Assembly: GCA_008828725.1 (NCBI GenBank)
Contig: MEHQ01000235.1
Location: forward strand, 124,001 to 188,000
Length of the DNA: 64,000 bases
Direction of reading: 5' to 3'
DNA from: Saccharina japonica
Lineage: Eukaryota; Sar; Phaeophyceae; Laminariales; Laminariaceae
The notes beneath the pieces are model-generated. The model was not told the DNA's origin and did no database searches. It was given only the letters and a program-made list of their open reading frames with translations. The position numbers and the translations under genes are program-made. Numbering within the stretch: the first letter of the stretch is position 1; each line of letters begins with the position of its first letter. Shown here piece by piece: positions 21,110 through 31,693 of the stretch.

Positions 21110-23307
21110 ACCTACATCAACACGATCCCTCGATGGAGGTAACAAAGTATAATTACTGTTAGCCATCGAAACTAGTTACTCAGTCAACTTGGTCTAACGT
21201 AACGTACTCGAGCTTGATACTTACGGCAACTGCTTATGCACGTCATATGTATTGTAGCATACTTACTATAAAGTTGTTATCTCGACAACTCCCATTGTTG
21301 TTACTCCGTGTACCTTACTTGTCTGCATATTTGCGTGTGGTATCCGTTGATAGGTCGCAACAAAGGTTCATTACTCCTTTGCCGCGCCGCAACAACATCA
21401 ACCGTTCTTGCTTCGCTTACGACGGGTGATCAACCCTTCTACAGCTAACGCGACAACTACTACGCGTAAGCTGGCAACGTTAAGGCATAATGTTGTGACA
21501 GGTTTGAAGCAAGGGCAAGCGTACAAACCGTATACATTCACAGAAAAGCCTTACAACCCGCGCGGATCTAACTATACATATACCAGACAGACATACTCGA
21601 TACGATATTACTTCGTACTCTTAATACTACGACACCGTTATCAGCCGTATGTTTACATTTTAAAGATACCAGTCAAACAGCAGTTATAGCTATCACACTT
21701 TTGCTTCTGAAACACACTCCATACTGCCATGGTATTGTACTGCCCAAAGGGTGGATGAACAGTTGAAAACAGGCTTGGCAAAATGTATTATTGCAAAAAG
21801 TCTCAACTGCATCTTAAGCAAAAAACATAAGTTCAATAATCAGTTTGTTGACCAAGAAACATTACTAACAGGCTACCACGTCTCTTCCCGCCCAATACGA
21901 AGAAGACGTGTGGCACTGCTGTAAAACAAATCTTGCCAACAAGCTGGTGTGACCCCAGGCGATGAAAATGTCCTCCTCCCGGCGGTCCCGATGGTGATGG
22001 TGCAGCGGCTCCAGATGATGATGTCCCAGCAGCCCCAACCGATCGATGATGATGTTCAGTGACTCCAGAAGCGATATTTCAGTAGCCCTAAACTGATGAT
22101 GATATCCAACGACTCCAAAAGCGATGTTCCAGCAGTCCTGAATCGATGACGATGCGGTAATCCCAGAAGACGTTCTCCCCCGGTGATCCCAAAATATATG
22201 ATAATGCTGTGGACCGATCCCGAAAGACACTCCGGCGACCCCACGATGATACTATTGCGGTGACTCGGGAAGCTCCGGCAGTCCCATCGAACAATAGTGC
22301 TGCAAGCGACTCCGAAAGTTTTTTTTTCGGCAATCTCACAGGCTTATGTTTGCAGCAGTTCTGGAAAAGTCTCCCCGACGACCCCGCGTTTAGGCAGCTC
22401 CTGACAGTGATAGTATCCTGTTGTTGTAGATGATAGTGTAGTACTGTGGCCGAATCCCAGAGGACATTTCTCACGGCGTTTCCACTATAATTATGCCGCG
22501 ATTCCGACGACGGCGCTCTTTCAATCCGACGATGAACCATCCTGGGCGACACGAAGCTCCAGTGGTCCAAACGACGATATTATGACGATGATGATGATGA
22601 TGGCGATCCCAGGCAATAATGATGTTGCTCCAGCAATCCCAATAATGAATCCTCCTCGCTCCGGGGATTCATGCGCTCTTAGACCGGAAGTCGGCTGCCC
22701 AGTCGTCGTCGAACTTGATCGACTCGCTCCTCGTCGTTAATTGCGCTGCTTATTCTTGTTCTCGATAGGCACGGCGACGCCGCTGTTGTATGATCTTGTC
22801 CTCCTGCATTTCTCGTATCCTCGACCGGCCTAGACCCGCCTTCCCTCACGACAAACGCCCTCTTGGTGTCCATGATGTTACTGGTGACGTTCGCCGTGAC
22901 GTTGCATCCCATTGTCGAAGTCCTCGTACTTGAAACTGGAACGCCGTGTCTCGTGCAGCAAAAAATTCGACCTGTGTAATCGTAGTACGAAGATCCTGAC
23001 AAGATGGCAGCAGGTAGGTCCCTGTCTGTAGAAATACGAGTACGTTGCAGCAGCACAGCAGCAGCACAGCAGCAGTTCCAGGTGAAGATGACCTTGGCCG
23101 CTCTGCGGGGAGGTAGACCTTGTTCTTCGTAGCAGCATCTCCTCGTGGACAACGATGCTCAACGAAGCTCTGCGGAGAAACTCACAGCAGGGCCTGGCCT
23201 CTGCTGTATGTACGAGTACGTATTCGTAGCAGCTCGGAACTCAGGCGTAGTCCTTTTACTGGACGTAGCCGATGAACCGCAGCTCTACGCGAAGCGCCAA
23301 ACACACC

Positions 23308-23320
23308 GAGGCTCATAACC
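23308..23320 (-). promoter_or_regulatory. E1 primer-binding site
   Basis: The minus strand reads GGTTATGAGCCTC directly inside the LTR, matching the half-tRNA-iMet primer site used by copia. Confidence 0.65.
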
Positions 23321-23931
23321 TGTTGGGTGACAGTGTCCCCTTGTGGCATTGTCGTGGACGTGCTAGTCCAGAGGCTTGGCGCGAGCCGCCGTTAGGCGCG
23401 CTCGTTAGCTTTTCTCAGAAGAAATGTATTATGTTAAAAATAAGGCTCTCTCTGGGCCAAGATGAAGAAAACAAAAGAAATGATCAGACAGAGCTGAGAA
23501 GATGGTTGTGAGCTAGGGGGGGCGCAACCAGCCTCGGCACGCTCGGCTCTACGGCTAGATGTACTCTATCGGGTGGTTGTACTAACCGGCCCGCAGCAAC
23601 GTTCCTTGGATGCTTGCTCGTGACCGTTTCACGTACTACGTACTGCTCTGAAGAACGCTACGAACAGTGTCTAGGTACCCCGCATATTTTGTTAGATTGT
23701 TCCTATTCGTATTTCGCCGCATATCCATGGCTGCACTGAGACCAAGTACTACTCGTATGTACATGACTAAGTACACGCTTACCTCAATAGCACTGCACGC
23801 TACTGAGTTAGATAGATAGGCTGGTACATACACCTACTATTATACCTGCTACTATGGTACGACATTGTTCCCGATCAGCGACTTAGTAGGTTACTGGTTA
23901 CTTCTGCTGTAGCATAGTACCTACATCAACA
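23321..23931 (-). repeat. E1 5' LTR
   Basis: 611 bp, uninterrupted, starting TGTTGGGTGACAG and ending ACATCAACA. Confidence 0.85.
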
Positions 23932-24975
23932 GTGGGCAATGGTCACGTGTAGCTCCTACAGAAGCAATGGTACAGACCGCCGGCAGGCAGCACACAGCAT
24001 ACACAACAGACATACTAATTAAATAGTCGAGAAGGACGTACACACGCCAGCAACAGTGGAGAGGTAAACGAGGCAACGCTGCCTGGTGGATGTCGTAGGC
24101 CGGCCATGTGCGTTCGCAAGACAAAAACAGATATAAACCGAACTCCCGCCTCACTCAAAACACACTACTTACAACACAGCAGCACGTTGACCACGGCCAG
24201 TTCGAGACGGCGTGCGACAAAACAAGCCACACACGTTAGCCCGGGCCCGCCTGCTTCTGAAGCCGCCGAGGTTGTGATATTCAGTCGTGTGCAGCTCTCG
24301 CAATCAAAGGTATAGGTCGCGCACTGACGGTACACAACATACCGACATACTAAAATCTGAAGTCGAGCCTGTACGCACCCCCCTACTGTTAATAGTGGAA
24401 AGGTAAACGAAACAGCGCTGTCTCGCACATGCGGTAGGCGCTGCGCGTTTAGAGAAACGAAAACGAAAACGAAAAAATGAAACCCCATCCAACTCAAAAC
24501 ACACCGCCGAATCCCCACCAGCCCGGCGACCACGACACACTCGAGAAGTTCTGTCATGCAATGCGTCCCACACGTCAGCGCAAACACGCTCGATTCTTTA
24601 GACACCAGGTTTGTGAAAATCGGCCACGAACAGCTCTCGAAATCAACGATAGCGCGAAAATAGCAGCAAGACAGTCAGGGGGGCACGCGGGTCTGAATTC
24701 CAGACACTCTACTACCCCCCCCCCCCCCCCTATATAGGAAGGATTTTGTTTTTGTTTTTTTTCGTGTGTTTTTTGTTTGTCTCACACGCCTGCAGACGCT
24801 GCTCTATGTACGTGTATCTAGCTTCTACTATTGCTTGGCTTTGGGTGTACACTGTGTACACAATAGTTTACACAAGCATACGGCACAAGGAATGTGTTGA
24901 TACTGTCGGGAGGGTCGGAGTTGGGGAACCGCCACCATACTCGCCACACGAGCCACTCGTAACAAGATTGAAAAA

Positions 24976-26560
24976 CAGAAACGCTGCGTGGTGTTGTATT
25001 GTCTAGAAGGCCTTGCCTACCCTTGGGAATGCGGGGACGGTTCACCAACATCCCCTGCTATTGGTTTATGTAGGTTTTGGTATGGATTTAGTTTATATAG
25101 GAAATAGTATGGTACTGCGGTTTATGGATGGTCTGATTTCGTTTATAATTTATAACCCTAAGGCCGACTCTTATGGGATCGGAATCCAAAAATGTTTTTT
25201 CAACACCTTCGCAGGTTTTTTCCCCCGGGGACGCTAAACAATGTCACCTAATATCTCAACGAGCCCTTGGTCATTTTTCGAGAGGGGTCTAGTGATATTG
25301 GCCGATTTAGCAGGCTCGAATTTTCAATGGATGACCAACTTAGGTCAATTGGCCCTGTTTCGATTTCTTTATCGAAACCGGGTAAAAAGCAGTACAAAAA
25401 CAGGCGGCCTGTTTCGATTTTTTTTATCGAAACAGGTTGAAAAAATCGGAACAGGGTCAGTTGGACATCCGTTGGAATTTTGAGCCTGCAAAATCGCCCA
25501 ATACGACCAGATTCCTCTCGAAAATTGACCGATGGCCCGTTGAGATAGTAGGGGACGTTTTTTAGCGTCCCCGGGAGAAAAAGCCTGCGAAGGTGTTGAA
25601 AAATCCTGTTTTGTATTTCGATCCCATAAGAGTCGGCCTAAGCAGCAAACGCTGGGTGGTGTTGTATTGTCTAGAAGGCCTTACCTACCCTTGGGAATGA
25701 GGGGACGATTCGCCAACATTCCCTGCTATTGGTTTATTTAGGTTTAGTATGGAGTTGGTTTATATAGGAAATACTACTAGTATGGTACTGCGTACCTGGT
25801 ACGGTTTATGGATGGTCTGATTTCGTTTATAACCCTAAGCAGAAACGCTGGGTGGTGTTGTATTGTCTTGAAGGCTATGCCTACCCTTGGGAATGCGGGG
25901 AAGATTCACCAACATCCCCTGCTATTACTTTATATTTGTTTTAGTATGGAGTTGGTTTATATAGGAAATATTATGGTACTGCGGTTTATGGATGGTCTGA
26001 TCTCGTTTATATATCTAAGTAGGAACGCTGGGTGGTGTCGTATTGTCTAGAAGGCCTTGCCTACCCTTGGGGATGCGGGGACGATTCACCAACATCCCCT
26101 GCCATTGTTTATATAGGTTATAGTATGGATTTGGTGTATATAGGAAATAGTATGGTACCGCGGTTTGTGGATGGTCTGACTTCGTTTATACCCCTAAGCA
26201 GAAACGGTGGGTGGTGTTGTATTGTCTAGAAGGCCTTGCCCACCCTTGGGAATGCGGGGACGATTCACGAACATCCCCTGCTATTGTTTTATATAGGGTA
26301 TAGTATGGATTTGGTGTATCTAGGAAATAGTATGGTACTACGGGTTGTGGATGGTCTGACTTCGTTTATATCCCCAACCAGAAACGCTGGGTGGTGTTGC
26401 ATTGCCTGGAAGGCCTTGCCTACACATGGGCATGCGGGGACGATTCACCAACATCCCCTGCTATTTATATATAGGTTTTAGTATGAAGTTGGTTTATATA
26501 TAAAATAGTATGGTACTGCGGTTTATAGATGGTCTGATTTTGTATATAGGATTAGTATTG
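24976..26560. repeat. ~180-bp satellite, six units, interrupted by a foldback element
   Basis: Units start with CAGAAACGCTGGGTGGTGTT at about 24976, 25642, 25840, 26020, 26199 and 26379. The last spacings are 180, 179 and 180 bp. Each unit contains AGGCCTTGCCTACCCTTGGG and ends near GGATGGTCTGA..TCGTTTATA. Unit one is followed by the foldback element at 25162-25638. Confidence 0.9.
25162..25638. mobile_element. Foldback MITE, PIF/Harbinger-like
   Basis: The 477-bp insert starts GGCCGACTCTTATGGGATCG and ends with the near-perfect reverse complement; the two halves remain complementary over about 200 bp each. It is flanked by TAA on both sides (25159-25161, 25639-25641). The 3-bp TAA duplication and GGCC ends fit the PIF/Harbinger superfamily. 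Removing the element and one TAA restores the satellite junction CCCTAAGCAG exactly, which proves insertion. It has no coding capacity. Confidence 0.85.
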
Positions 26561-27498
26561 TATGTACCCCCCCATACGCCGGAGGGTGCCTAAAGTAATA
26601 TTTTGACACCCCCCCCCTATATTTGGTTCCCAATAAAATTTGGAGTGTGGTGTCATAATTTTGTTTTCGTGCCCTGAGACAGTACACAGTATAAACAACA
26701 GACAGACTAATTACACAGTGGAAGCCTGTACGCGTCCCGATATGCAGAAACGGTTAAGACACAAGGGAAAACACGTCCTCATTACGAAGGGGATGCTTTG
26801 CGTGCAGGCAAAAAACCGGCATCATGTGAATATTAATACTTGTTTCTGCCTACAGGTAAACAAACGGCCTCGTTCGCTTCGCTCTCTCGTCCATACCTCA
26901 GGCTGATCGGGAAACATGCTACAACCGAGGGGGGCACCTCTCTCCCCTCACGTTTGTCGTACAGCGTTGAAAGCTCTCATCCCTCGCCCAAACGCAGATT
27001 CAGCTCCATTCATCACAGACCACCCGACGCATATGTCCAATGGTTAAACACAGCAGATATATCTTATATGGCGGTTGAATACAGACCTATTTTCAATGCC
27101 ATTGAGGCGTTCCTCGGCCGACGAGCCCAATCAGCACCAGCCTGATAAATTTCGGACCAAGAAAACGTCTTTTTGGCCTAGCCTTGTCGGAGGGTTCATC
27201 ATAGGCATGGAAATGGGGGATACGAGAAACACGCATCCCAAGACAAACGAAGTGACTAACCAACGCAATGACAAAATAACCTAGGTGATACCGTACCGTG
27301 CTTCGTGTGACGATCTCCACTCGACGCTAGCTTGACGCTGACTTGTAACATTTTTTTATCGCATTCAACAAGCCAGCTTCTGACCTTCACCTCTACCTAT
27401 CAGTGTAGGGGGTGTCAGCTAAACCATTCACCTCCTTACGCCAAAAGCTAGGATGTCGTGCCTACGGACGTAGGAACGTTGTCACCCTCGCCTATGTC
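26561..27498. other. No gene recognised
   Basis: Contains a fragment of the ~340-bp satellite at about 26672-26740 and unremarkable sequence. A plus-strand frame at 26840-27145 is open but resembles nothing I know. Confidence 0.4.
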
Positions 27499-28236
27499 TC
27501 AACTATCGATAACACTGCTGGTGCTAGTGGTGTTTCGAGCCCCGGGTGCTACGGATTCGTCGAAATCAGTATGCCCACTGCTGCAGGCGAAATATATCAC
27601 CATCGTCGCCTCTACGATAACGGCACCCGCCATGCAAAGATTGGCGGCCAAAAACACCCCTCCAAACACCTTTAGGCTGTCGCTGTCCTCACCCGAGACG
27701 TCAACTTTCACCAGCAACGCCTGGAACATAGACAGAAATACCACGACGTAGGCCACCCAAGACAGCCAGGAATCCTGCTTGGAGGCGTAGGGGGCGAGTG
27801 ACTCTGACACCATAACGAACACGAACGCCAACACCAGTATGACGGCCACCTGCGCCACTGTATTGGGGTAGATGAACACAACGACACCCGTGAGCATGAC
27901 CCGGCGGGCACATCCCACCACCTCATAGTAGTACTTCGACGGCTTGTACGGCTTCCACAAGTCGGCGGTCATCTCCATACCTGCCGACTGCTGCAAGGTA
28001 CGGCGGCGCTTATCCTGCAAGACCTCGCGATGCTTGAACACGAGGATGGTGTAGACAACAGGAATACCAACAGGGTACACCATGATCATGAACCCAGGGT
28101 ACACCTGAGTAGGGACATACCATGGGCCAGCAACGGTAGAGTGGCGGAAGCAGAAGGAGAATGAGGGGAGGGCTAGGGCGATTTTGAAGATTGCGTTACA
28201 AGTGGGAGGAAATAAAATGGTGTGAGGGCCGGGCAA
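27499..28236 (-). CDS. C-terminal exon region of a multi-pass membrane protein
   Basis: About 245 codons end in a stop. From roughly residue 45 the sequence is a membrane domain: FMIMVYPVGIPVVYTILVF, a cytosolic stretch with LWKPYKPSKYYYEVVGCARR, then hydrophobic segments including VMLTGVVVFIYP, VAVILVLAFVFVMVSE, a LAPYASKQDSWLSWVAYVVVFL stretch and a last span near VFGGVFLAANLCMAGAVIV. This YPVGIP / YYEVV.C.RR / LAPYAS pattern is one I associate with the C-terminal membrane region of large surface proteins of brown algae and oomycetes; that is recollection, not a search. A splice acceptor (CCTACTCAG) lies near 28107 on the minus strand, so the residues before VYPGF are probably intron. The N-terminal exons are not seen upstream, so this could be a gene with distant exons or a fragment. 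Confidence 0.6.
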   Translation of the reverse strand: MPGPHTILFPPTCNAIFKIALALPSFSFCFRHSTVAGPWYVPTQVYPGFMIMVYPVGIPVVYTILVFKHREVLQDKRRRTLQQSAGMEMTADLWKPYKPSKYYYEVVGCARRVMLTGVVVFIYPNTVAQVAVILVLAFVFVMVSESLAPYASKQDSWLSWVAYVVVFLSMFQALLVKVDVSGEDSDSLKVFGGVFLAANLCMAGAVIVEATMVIYFACSSGHTDFDESVAPGARNTTSTSSVIDS

Positions 28237-29500
28237 GGGTTATCCCGAAAGGAAGCCCTCTGTTTTTCAAATTTAATTTGAAGGGGCCAATTCGTTTGCA
28301 TTATCAGACCCCCAGCACGACAACGTTGCGCTCATCGTGAGTGGCCGATCGCCGCATTTGAACACCCAGCCCACAATACGATATCCCAATCAAACCTTCA
28401 TACCACGAAATCCAACGGCCTCTCCCTGAGCAACTCCTTAGCCACCATCGTCGAGTACGACCAACCTCGAAGAACCCCCCCCCCATACAAACACTAACAC
28501 CGGTGTACTAGAACTGTTTAGGCTGTGATCGCCTCCCACAGTCTCAGCCTCCAATTGGTATATCTCGCCCACAACAGTAACAGCACCAGTATACCGGTGG
28601 AACGAAGGAAATTGCATTTGTTTTGTCAGGTTTGGTGGCGCAAGTCGTTGACCGCCTTTGACCCAACCTGGCTATGAATTATATCTTAACCGGCTGAAGC
28701 TATTTCTGTCGGGGCCACTAAAGCCACCCTATCGTCTCGGATTGATCGTACTTTCATCATAATTCCGAGTGCCGTATATGAGCGCCCCAGGCCCCCTTGT
28801 CAGAGGGAAAACATAGAAAGCAAAGTGCACAAGATTATTATTCAAGATTAGACTATTGTTGTAAGGTGCTACGGTTGCTTGTGCACCATAAAATGACGAA
28901 GCAGTGTGGGACAGGTCCGACTGCTGCTGCTATTTTTTGTCTTTGGTTATGCTTGATCAATCACTTCGTGGCTGGGATATGGGGGATATGCTACCGTCAC
29001 AATTTCTTATTTTCGCCTTTCGCTGTTTTCCCTGTGTTTTCCTTTCGCCCCCCCTCCCCCTCCATCAGGGTTATATCCCGGGAGGGAGGGGTTACTTTAC
29101 GGCATCCCCTCTTCGACGGCGGCGGTGGGGGCGGAGTCGTTTATCTTGCATGCGAACGGAAGGAGAAGCTCCAGTCAGTTTTCTTTGGTTCCGTGGCCCT
29201 GCTAACTGCACATGGACCTCTTCGGGGGTGATAGTGCAGGACAAGGAGGTGGAGGCTAGCTGCTGTATTGCTGCACATCCTAGGCCCGGGTGCCCCAGGT
29301 ACGATTTTCTTGGACGTTTAAATCTACTGTACGTACGTACCATAGACGAACAGAAACAAACTGCTTCGCAAAATGTTGGGCATCTGCTGTACCGGCACAT
29401 TACATTGGTCGTGAACGGCATGCGGCGTATAGACATTTTTCCAAGGGTACGTTGGACGAGTACGCGGGGCATTTTCGATGGGCATGCCGAAGTTATCAAA
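28237..29500. other. No gene recognised
   Basis: Should hold upstream exons of the membrane protein if the gene is whole, but I find none. A run of about 10 C lies near 28475 and a CCCCCCTCCCCCT tract near 29050. Confidence 0.4.
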
Positions 29501-29885
29501 GTGTCCGGTACCGGTATTGAGGCCGTAACGAACTGACCGAAGTGTCCGGTACTTGTATTGAAGTCGTACCGAGCTTACCGAAGTGTCGGTAACCGTTATT
29601 GACTTTTTACTTAACCATATCGGATTGTTCGGTAGGGTATTAAGGCCGTACCGAACCAACTTCGGTTGGGTAAATACCCTCGGTATACGGTGTGATTCCG
29701 TTACCGGACCGCCGGGTACAGGTAGTGAGTTCGTACCGAACTTACTGTCGGACACTGATATTATGATCGTACCGAACGTACCAAAGTGTCTGGTACTGGT
29801 ACTGAAACCGTACCTAACCTTGCTGGAATGTTCCAGAGGGTACTGCGGCCGTACCGAACACCTCGGTAAGGTTTAGCAGGGCGTT
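29500..29885. repeat. Degenerate minisatellite of GTACCGAAC-rich units
   Basis: CCGTACCGAAC or GTCGTACCGAG recurs about every 50-70 bp together with AAGTGTCCGGTACTGGTATTGA. Units are strongly diverged and period varies. Confidence 0.65.
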
Positions 29886-29969
29886 TACCGAGCAAACACA
29901 CTCGGTATACTTTGGTACTTACCCTACTGAACATGCCCTTGGAGGTCACTTTTGTATCAAAACTTTTTG

Positions 29970-30470
29970 GCTAAGGGCTCGCATCAACAGGGTAGACTGT
30001 CCTTGCCACTCCTCTACCGAAGACGCGGGTTCTTTTCAAAAGTACGGTTGTTAGAGCCTCTCTCACTGAAGCATGCCCCTGTGCTCTCCTATTTATTGTT
30101 TGTGTCGATCGAGCACAACCAAGGTGGTGGTGACCACACACCAAGACTATTAATAGCGCTCTAAACGTGTCCGTCCAGTCGGTTTCCTTGACCATGCCCG
30201 TCCACTCTCACATCTCTTGCTTTTTCGTCGATCGAGGACAGCCAAGGCGGCTGTTGTGACACACAAGACTAGTGGTCTCAAGACTTGACTTGGCCATCTT
30301 CAGACCGCTAGTCTTGTTGGTGATAACGGCCACCTCGGGTGTTTCTCGAACGAAGAAAAAACAAAAGATAACAGGAGGGTGCAGGGGCATGGTTCGGTGA
30401 GAGCGGTGCGGACAAGCGTGTTTTCGTTGAGTATCCGTGTCTTAGGCAGGAAAGCGGGATCGAGAAGCTG
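29970..30470. repeat. Inverted-repeat element family R1, copy 1
   Basis: The left arm contains GGGCTCGCATCAACAGGGTA, a CATGCCCCTGTGCTCTCCTAT phrase and TGTCGATCGAGCACAACCAA. The right arm carries the same phrases in reverse complement, near 30375-30450. A central palindrome (AAGACTAGTGGTCT...AGACCGCTAGTCTT) is at about 30263-30315. Related copies lie at 39866-40345 and 55390-55575. No coding; probably a non-autonomous foldback element. Confidence 0.6.
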
Positions 30471-30991
30471 CCACACCTCGAGCAGATCAACGCTTTATAC
30501 TTGATAATTCACCGCAGATATTGCAAGGCGGATCTATTCGCGATCTTGTATGAACTAGCTCATGTTGCCAGGTGGAACCCGTAACATCTGTACGATCTAG
30601 CTCATGTTCCCTTGGTTGGATATGTACTACTGTAAGCAGATCCTGCACAACCTTTTACAGCGACAGCAACGGCAGGTTATATAGGAACTAAATGCTCTAG
30701 ACCATGATATGTCTGAAGTGTGAAAAGCTACCGTATTGATATAAACCCTTAGCAAGCAAGCCTATATACGCGGTTGCCTACATCAGTACGCCGCATGCCG
30801 TTTATGACCAACACATAAACCGGTAGAGATTCTACACTTAAATTATACGAACCTTACTATTATAGAGGCGCGGCATCGCCTCGTGTACGTTGTTGCGTGA
30901 TAGCGATATTGGCTGGGACGTCGCGTTGCTAAAGGGGTACGTAGAACCTAGTGGGGCCGAGAAGAAGAACCCCTTCTACTTGTATACTTGA

Positions 30992-31408
30992 AAGCAGGGC
31001 ATTCATTAGGCGTTGCGCGGTTGCGCTGGCGCAACTTTTGAGCAAAATGACCGTTTTGCGCAACAGTCGCCGCGAGGCTGGTTGCGCGCTGTGCAACACG
31101 CGATTTTGGGCGTGCAACATTTTTTGCCGCAGGCTAAAATTCTTGTTGCGCACCCTTTTCTCGCCGGAGGCGAAATAAAGTTTTGGGGGTCTTTTTTTCC
31201 AAATCTTTTAGGCCCCTTGTCCTATTCGCCTTAGTCGAAAACGAAAATTAGGCACCTTTTGCTATTCGCCGTAGGCTTTTATTATTTTCAAGCACTTTTT
31301 TCTATTCGTCGCAGCCAATATTAATTTGAAAGCTTTTTTACTTGGTTTTCAGGCGTATATTCGCGCATATATGCAACAGACGCCGAACCACTAATTAATG
31401 CCCTGCTT
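30992..31408. mobile_element. Small TIR element, ~417 bp
   Basis: Begins AAGCAGGGCATTCATTAG and ends with the reverse complement CTAATTAATGCCCTGCTT. The inside is rich in GCGCAAC words and has no reading frame of note. The flanks show further partial inverted similarity, so the exact target duplication is unclear and the superfamily is not assigned. Confidence 0.6.
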
Positions 31409-31452
31409 GGAAGTACTGCATACGTAGATGGGTAACTATTTTTAAAAATACA

Positions 31453-31690
31453 GTACATATATTTCGAACGCACACTGTCGCCTGCCCGCGGGGGGGGGGG
31501 TTCGGGGNGGGGCGCGTCGCCCCCCCCCGACACTGGTATTGCATCCAAGCTCTGTTCGGCTGCCGTGCCAACCTAGCACTACACTGCTATTTGCGTCCAA
31601 GGTTTGGTACTGGATTTCGAACGCACACTGTCGTCTGCCCGGGGGGAGGGGTTCGGGGGGGGGCGCGTCGCCACCCCCCGACACTGGTAA
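31453..31690. repeat. ~150-bp G/C-run repeat, first block
   Basis: The unit reads GCATCCAAGCTCTGTTCGGC ... CGAACGCACACTGTCGTCTG and then a G run, GGCGCGTCGCC and CCCCCCGACACTG. One full and one partial unit lie here, and further units at 33836-34080. An N sits in the G run, so the length is uncertain. Confidence 0.75.
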
Positions 31691-31693
31691 TAA

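Larger units (their letters stand above)
16560..21114 (-). mobile_element. E2a: small LTR element without pol, young copy
   Basis: Two 288-bp direct repeats (16565-16852 and 20822-21109) are flanked by 5-bp duplications ACCTA (16560-16564, 21110-21114). Removing the element and one duplication restores the E1 LTR exactly as it reads at 23321-23931. A purine tract on the minus strand (AGCAGGGAGGA, at 16853-16863) borders the left LTR, as expected for a 3' LTR. LTRs differ at about three positions (near 99%), so insertion is recent. The ends are T-G-TTGAT and ATCGATA, not TG...CA. The only protein signal is a minus-strand frame beside the 5' LTR; it is interrupted about once in this copy. No RT, integrase or protease is visible, so the element must depend on others. 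Confidence 0.85.
15968..23931 (-). mobile_element. E1: Copia-like LTR element, incomplete, interrupted by E2a
   Basis: The right LTR (23321-23931, 611 bp) starts TGTTGG and ends CAACA. The left LTR is 15968-16564 plus 21115-21122, split by E2a. The flanks are GTGGA (15963-15967) and GTGGG (23932-23936), an almost perfect 5-bp duplication. The minus strand inside the right LTR reads GGTTATGAGCC, the half-tRNA-iMet primer site, so the element points left. The internal region left after removing E2a is about 2.2 kb (21123-23320) and shows no gag or pol that I recognise; it has GAT-rich degenerate repeats of about 60 bp at 21960-22640. LTR identity by eye is mid-90s percent, older than the Copia element at 8-14 kb. 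Confidence 0.8.
15745..24720. repeat. ~340-bp satellite, three units, split by element E1
   Basis: Unit A is 15745-15967 and resumes at 23932-24050; unit B runs about 24051-24390; unit C about 24391-24720. Shared landmarks are GAGGTAAACGAGGCAACGCTG, a CACTCAAAACACAC stretch and CAGCTCTCGCAATCAA. Spacing of the first landmark is about 343 bp (after removing E1) and 339 bp. Units are only moderately similar, so the array is old. A further fragment lies near 26672-26740. Confidence 0.75.

Noticed and set aside
21110-21122. First reading of the E2a right LTR as ending at TCAACA (21122)
   Set aside because: The last 8 bp belong to the interrupted E1 LTR; E2b and the 5-bp target duplications place the end at 21109.
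24976-26560. CRISPR-like array
   Set aside because: Units of 180 bp with no short repeat and unique spacer pattern, in eukaryotic DNA; it is a satellite.
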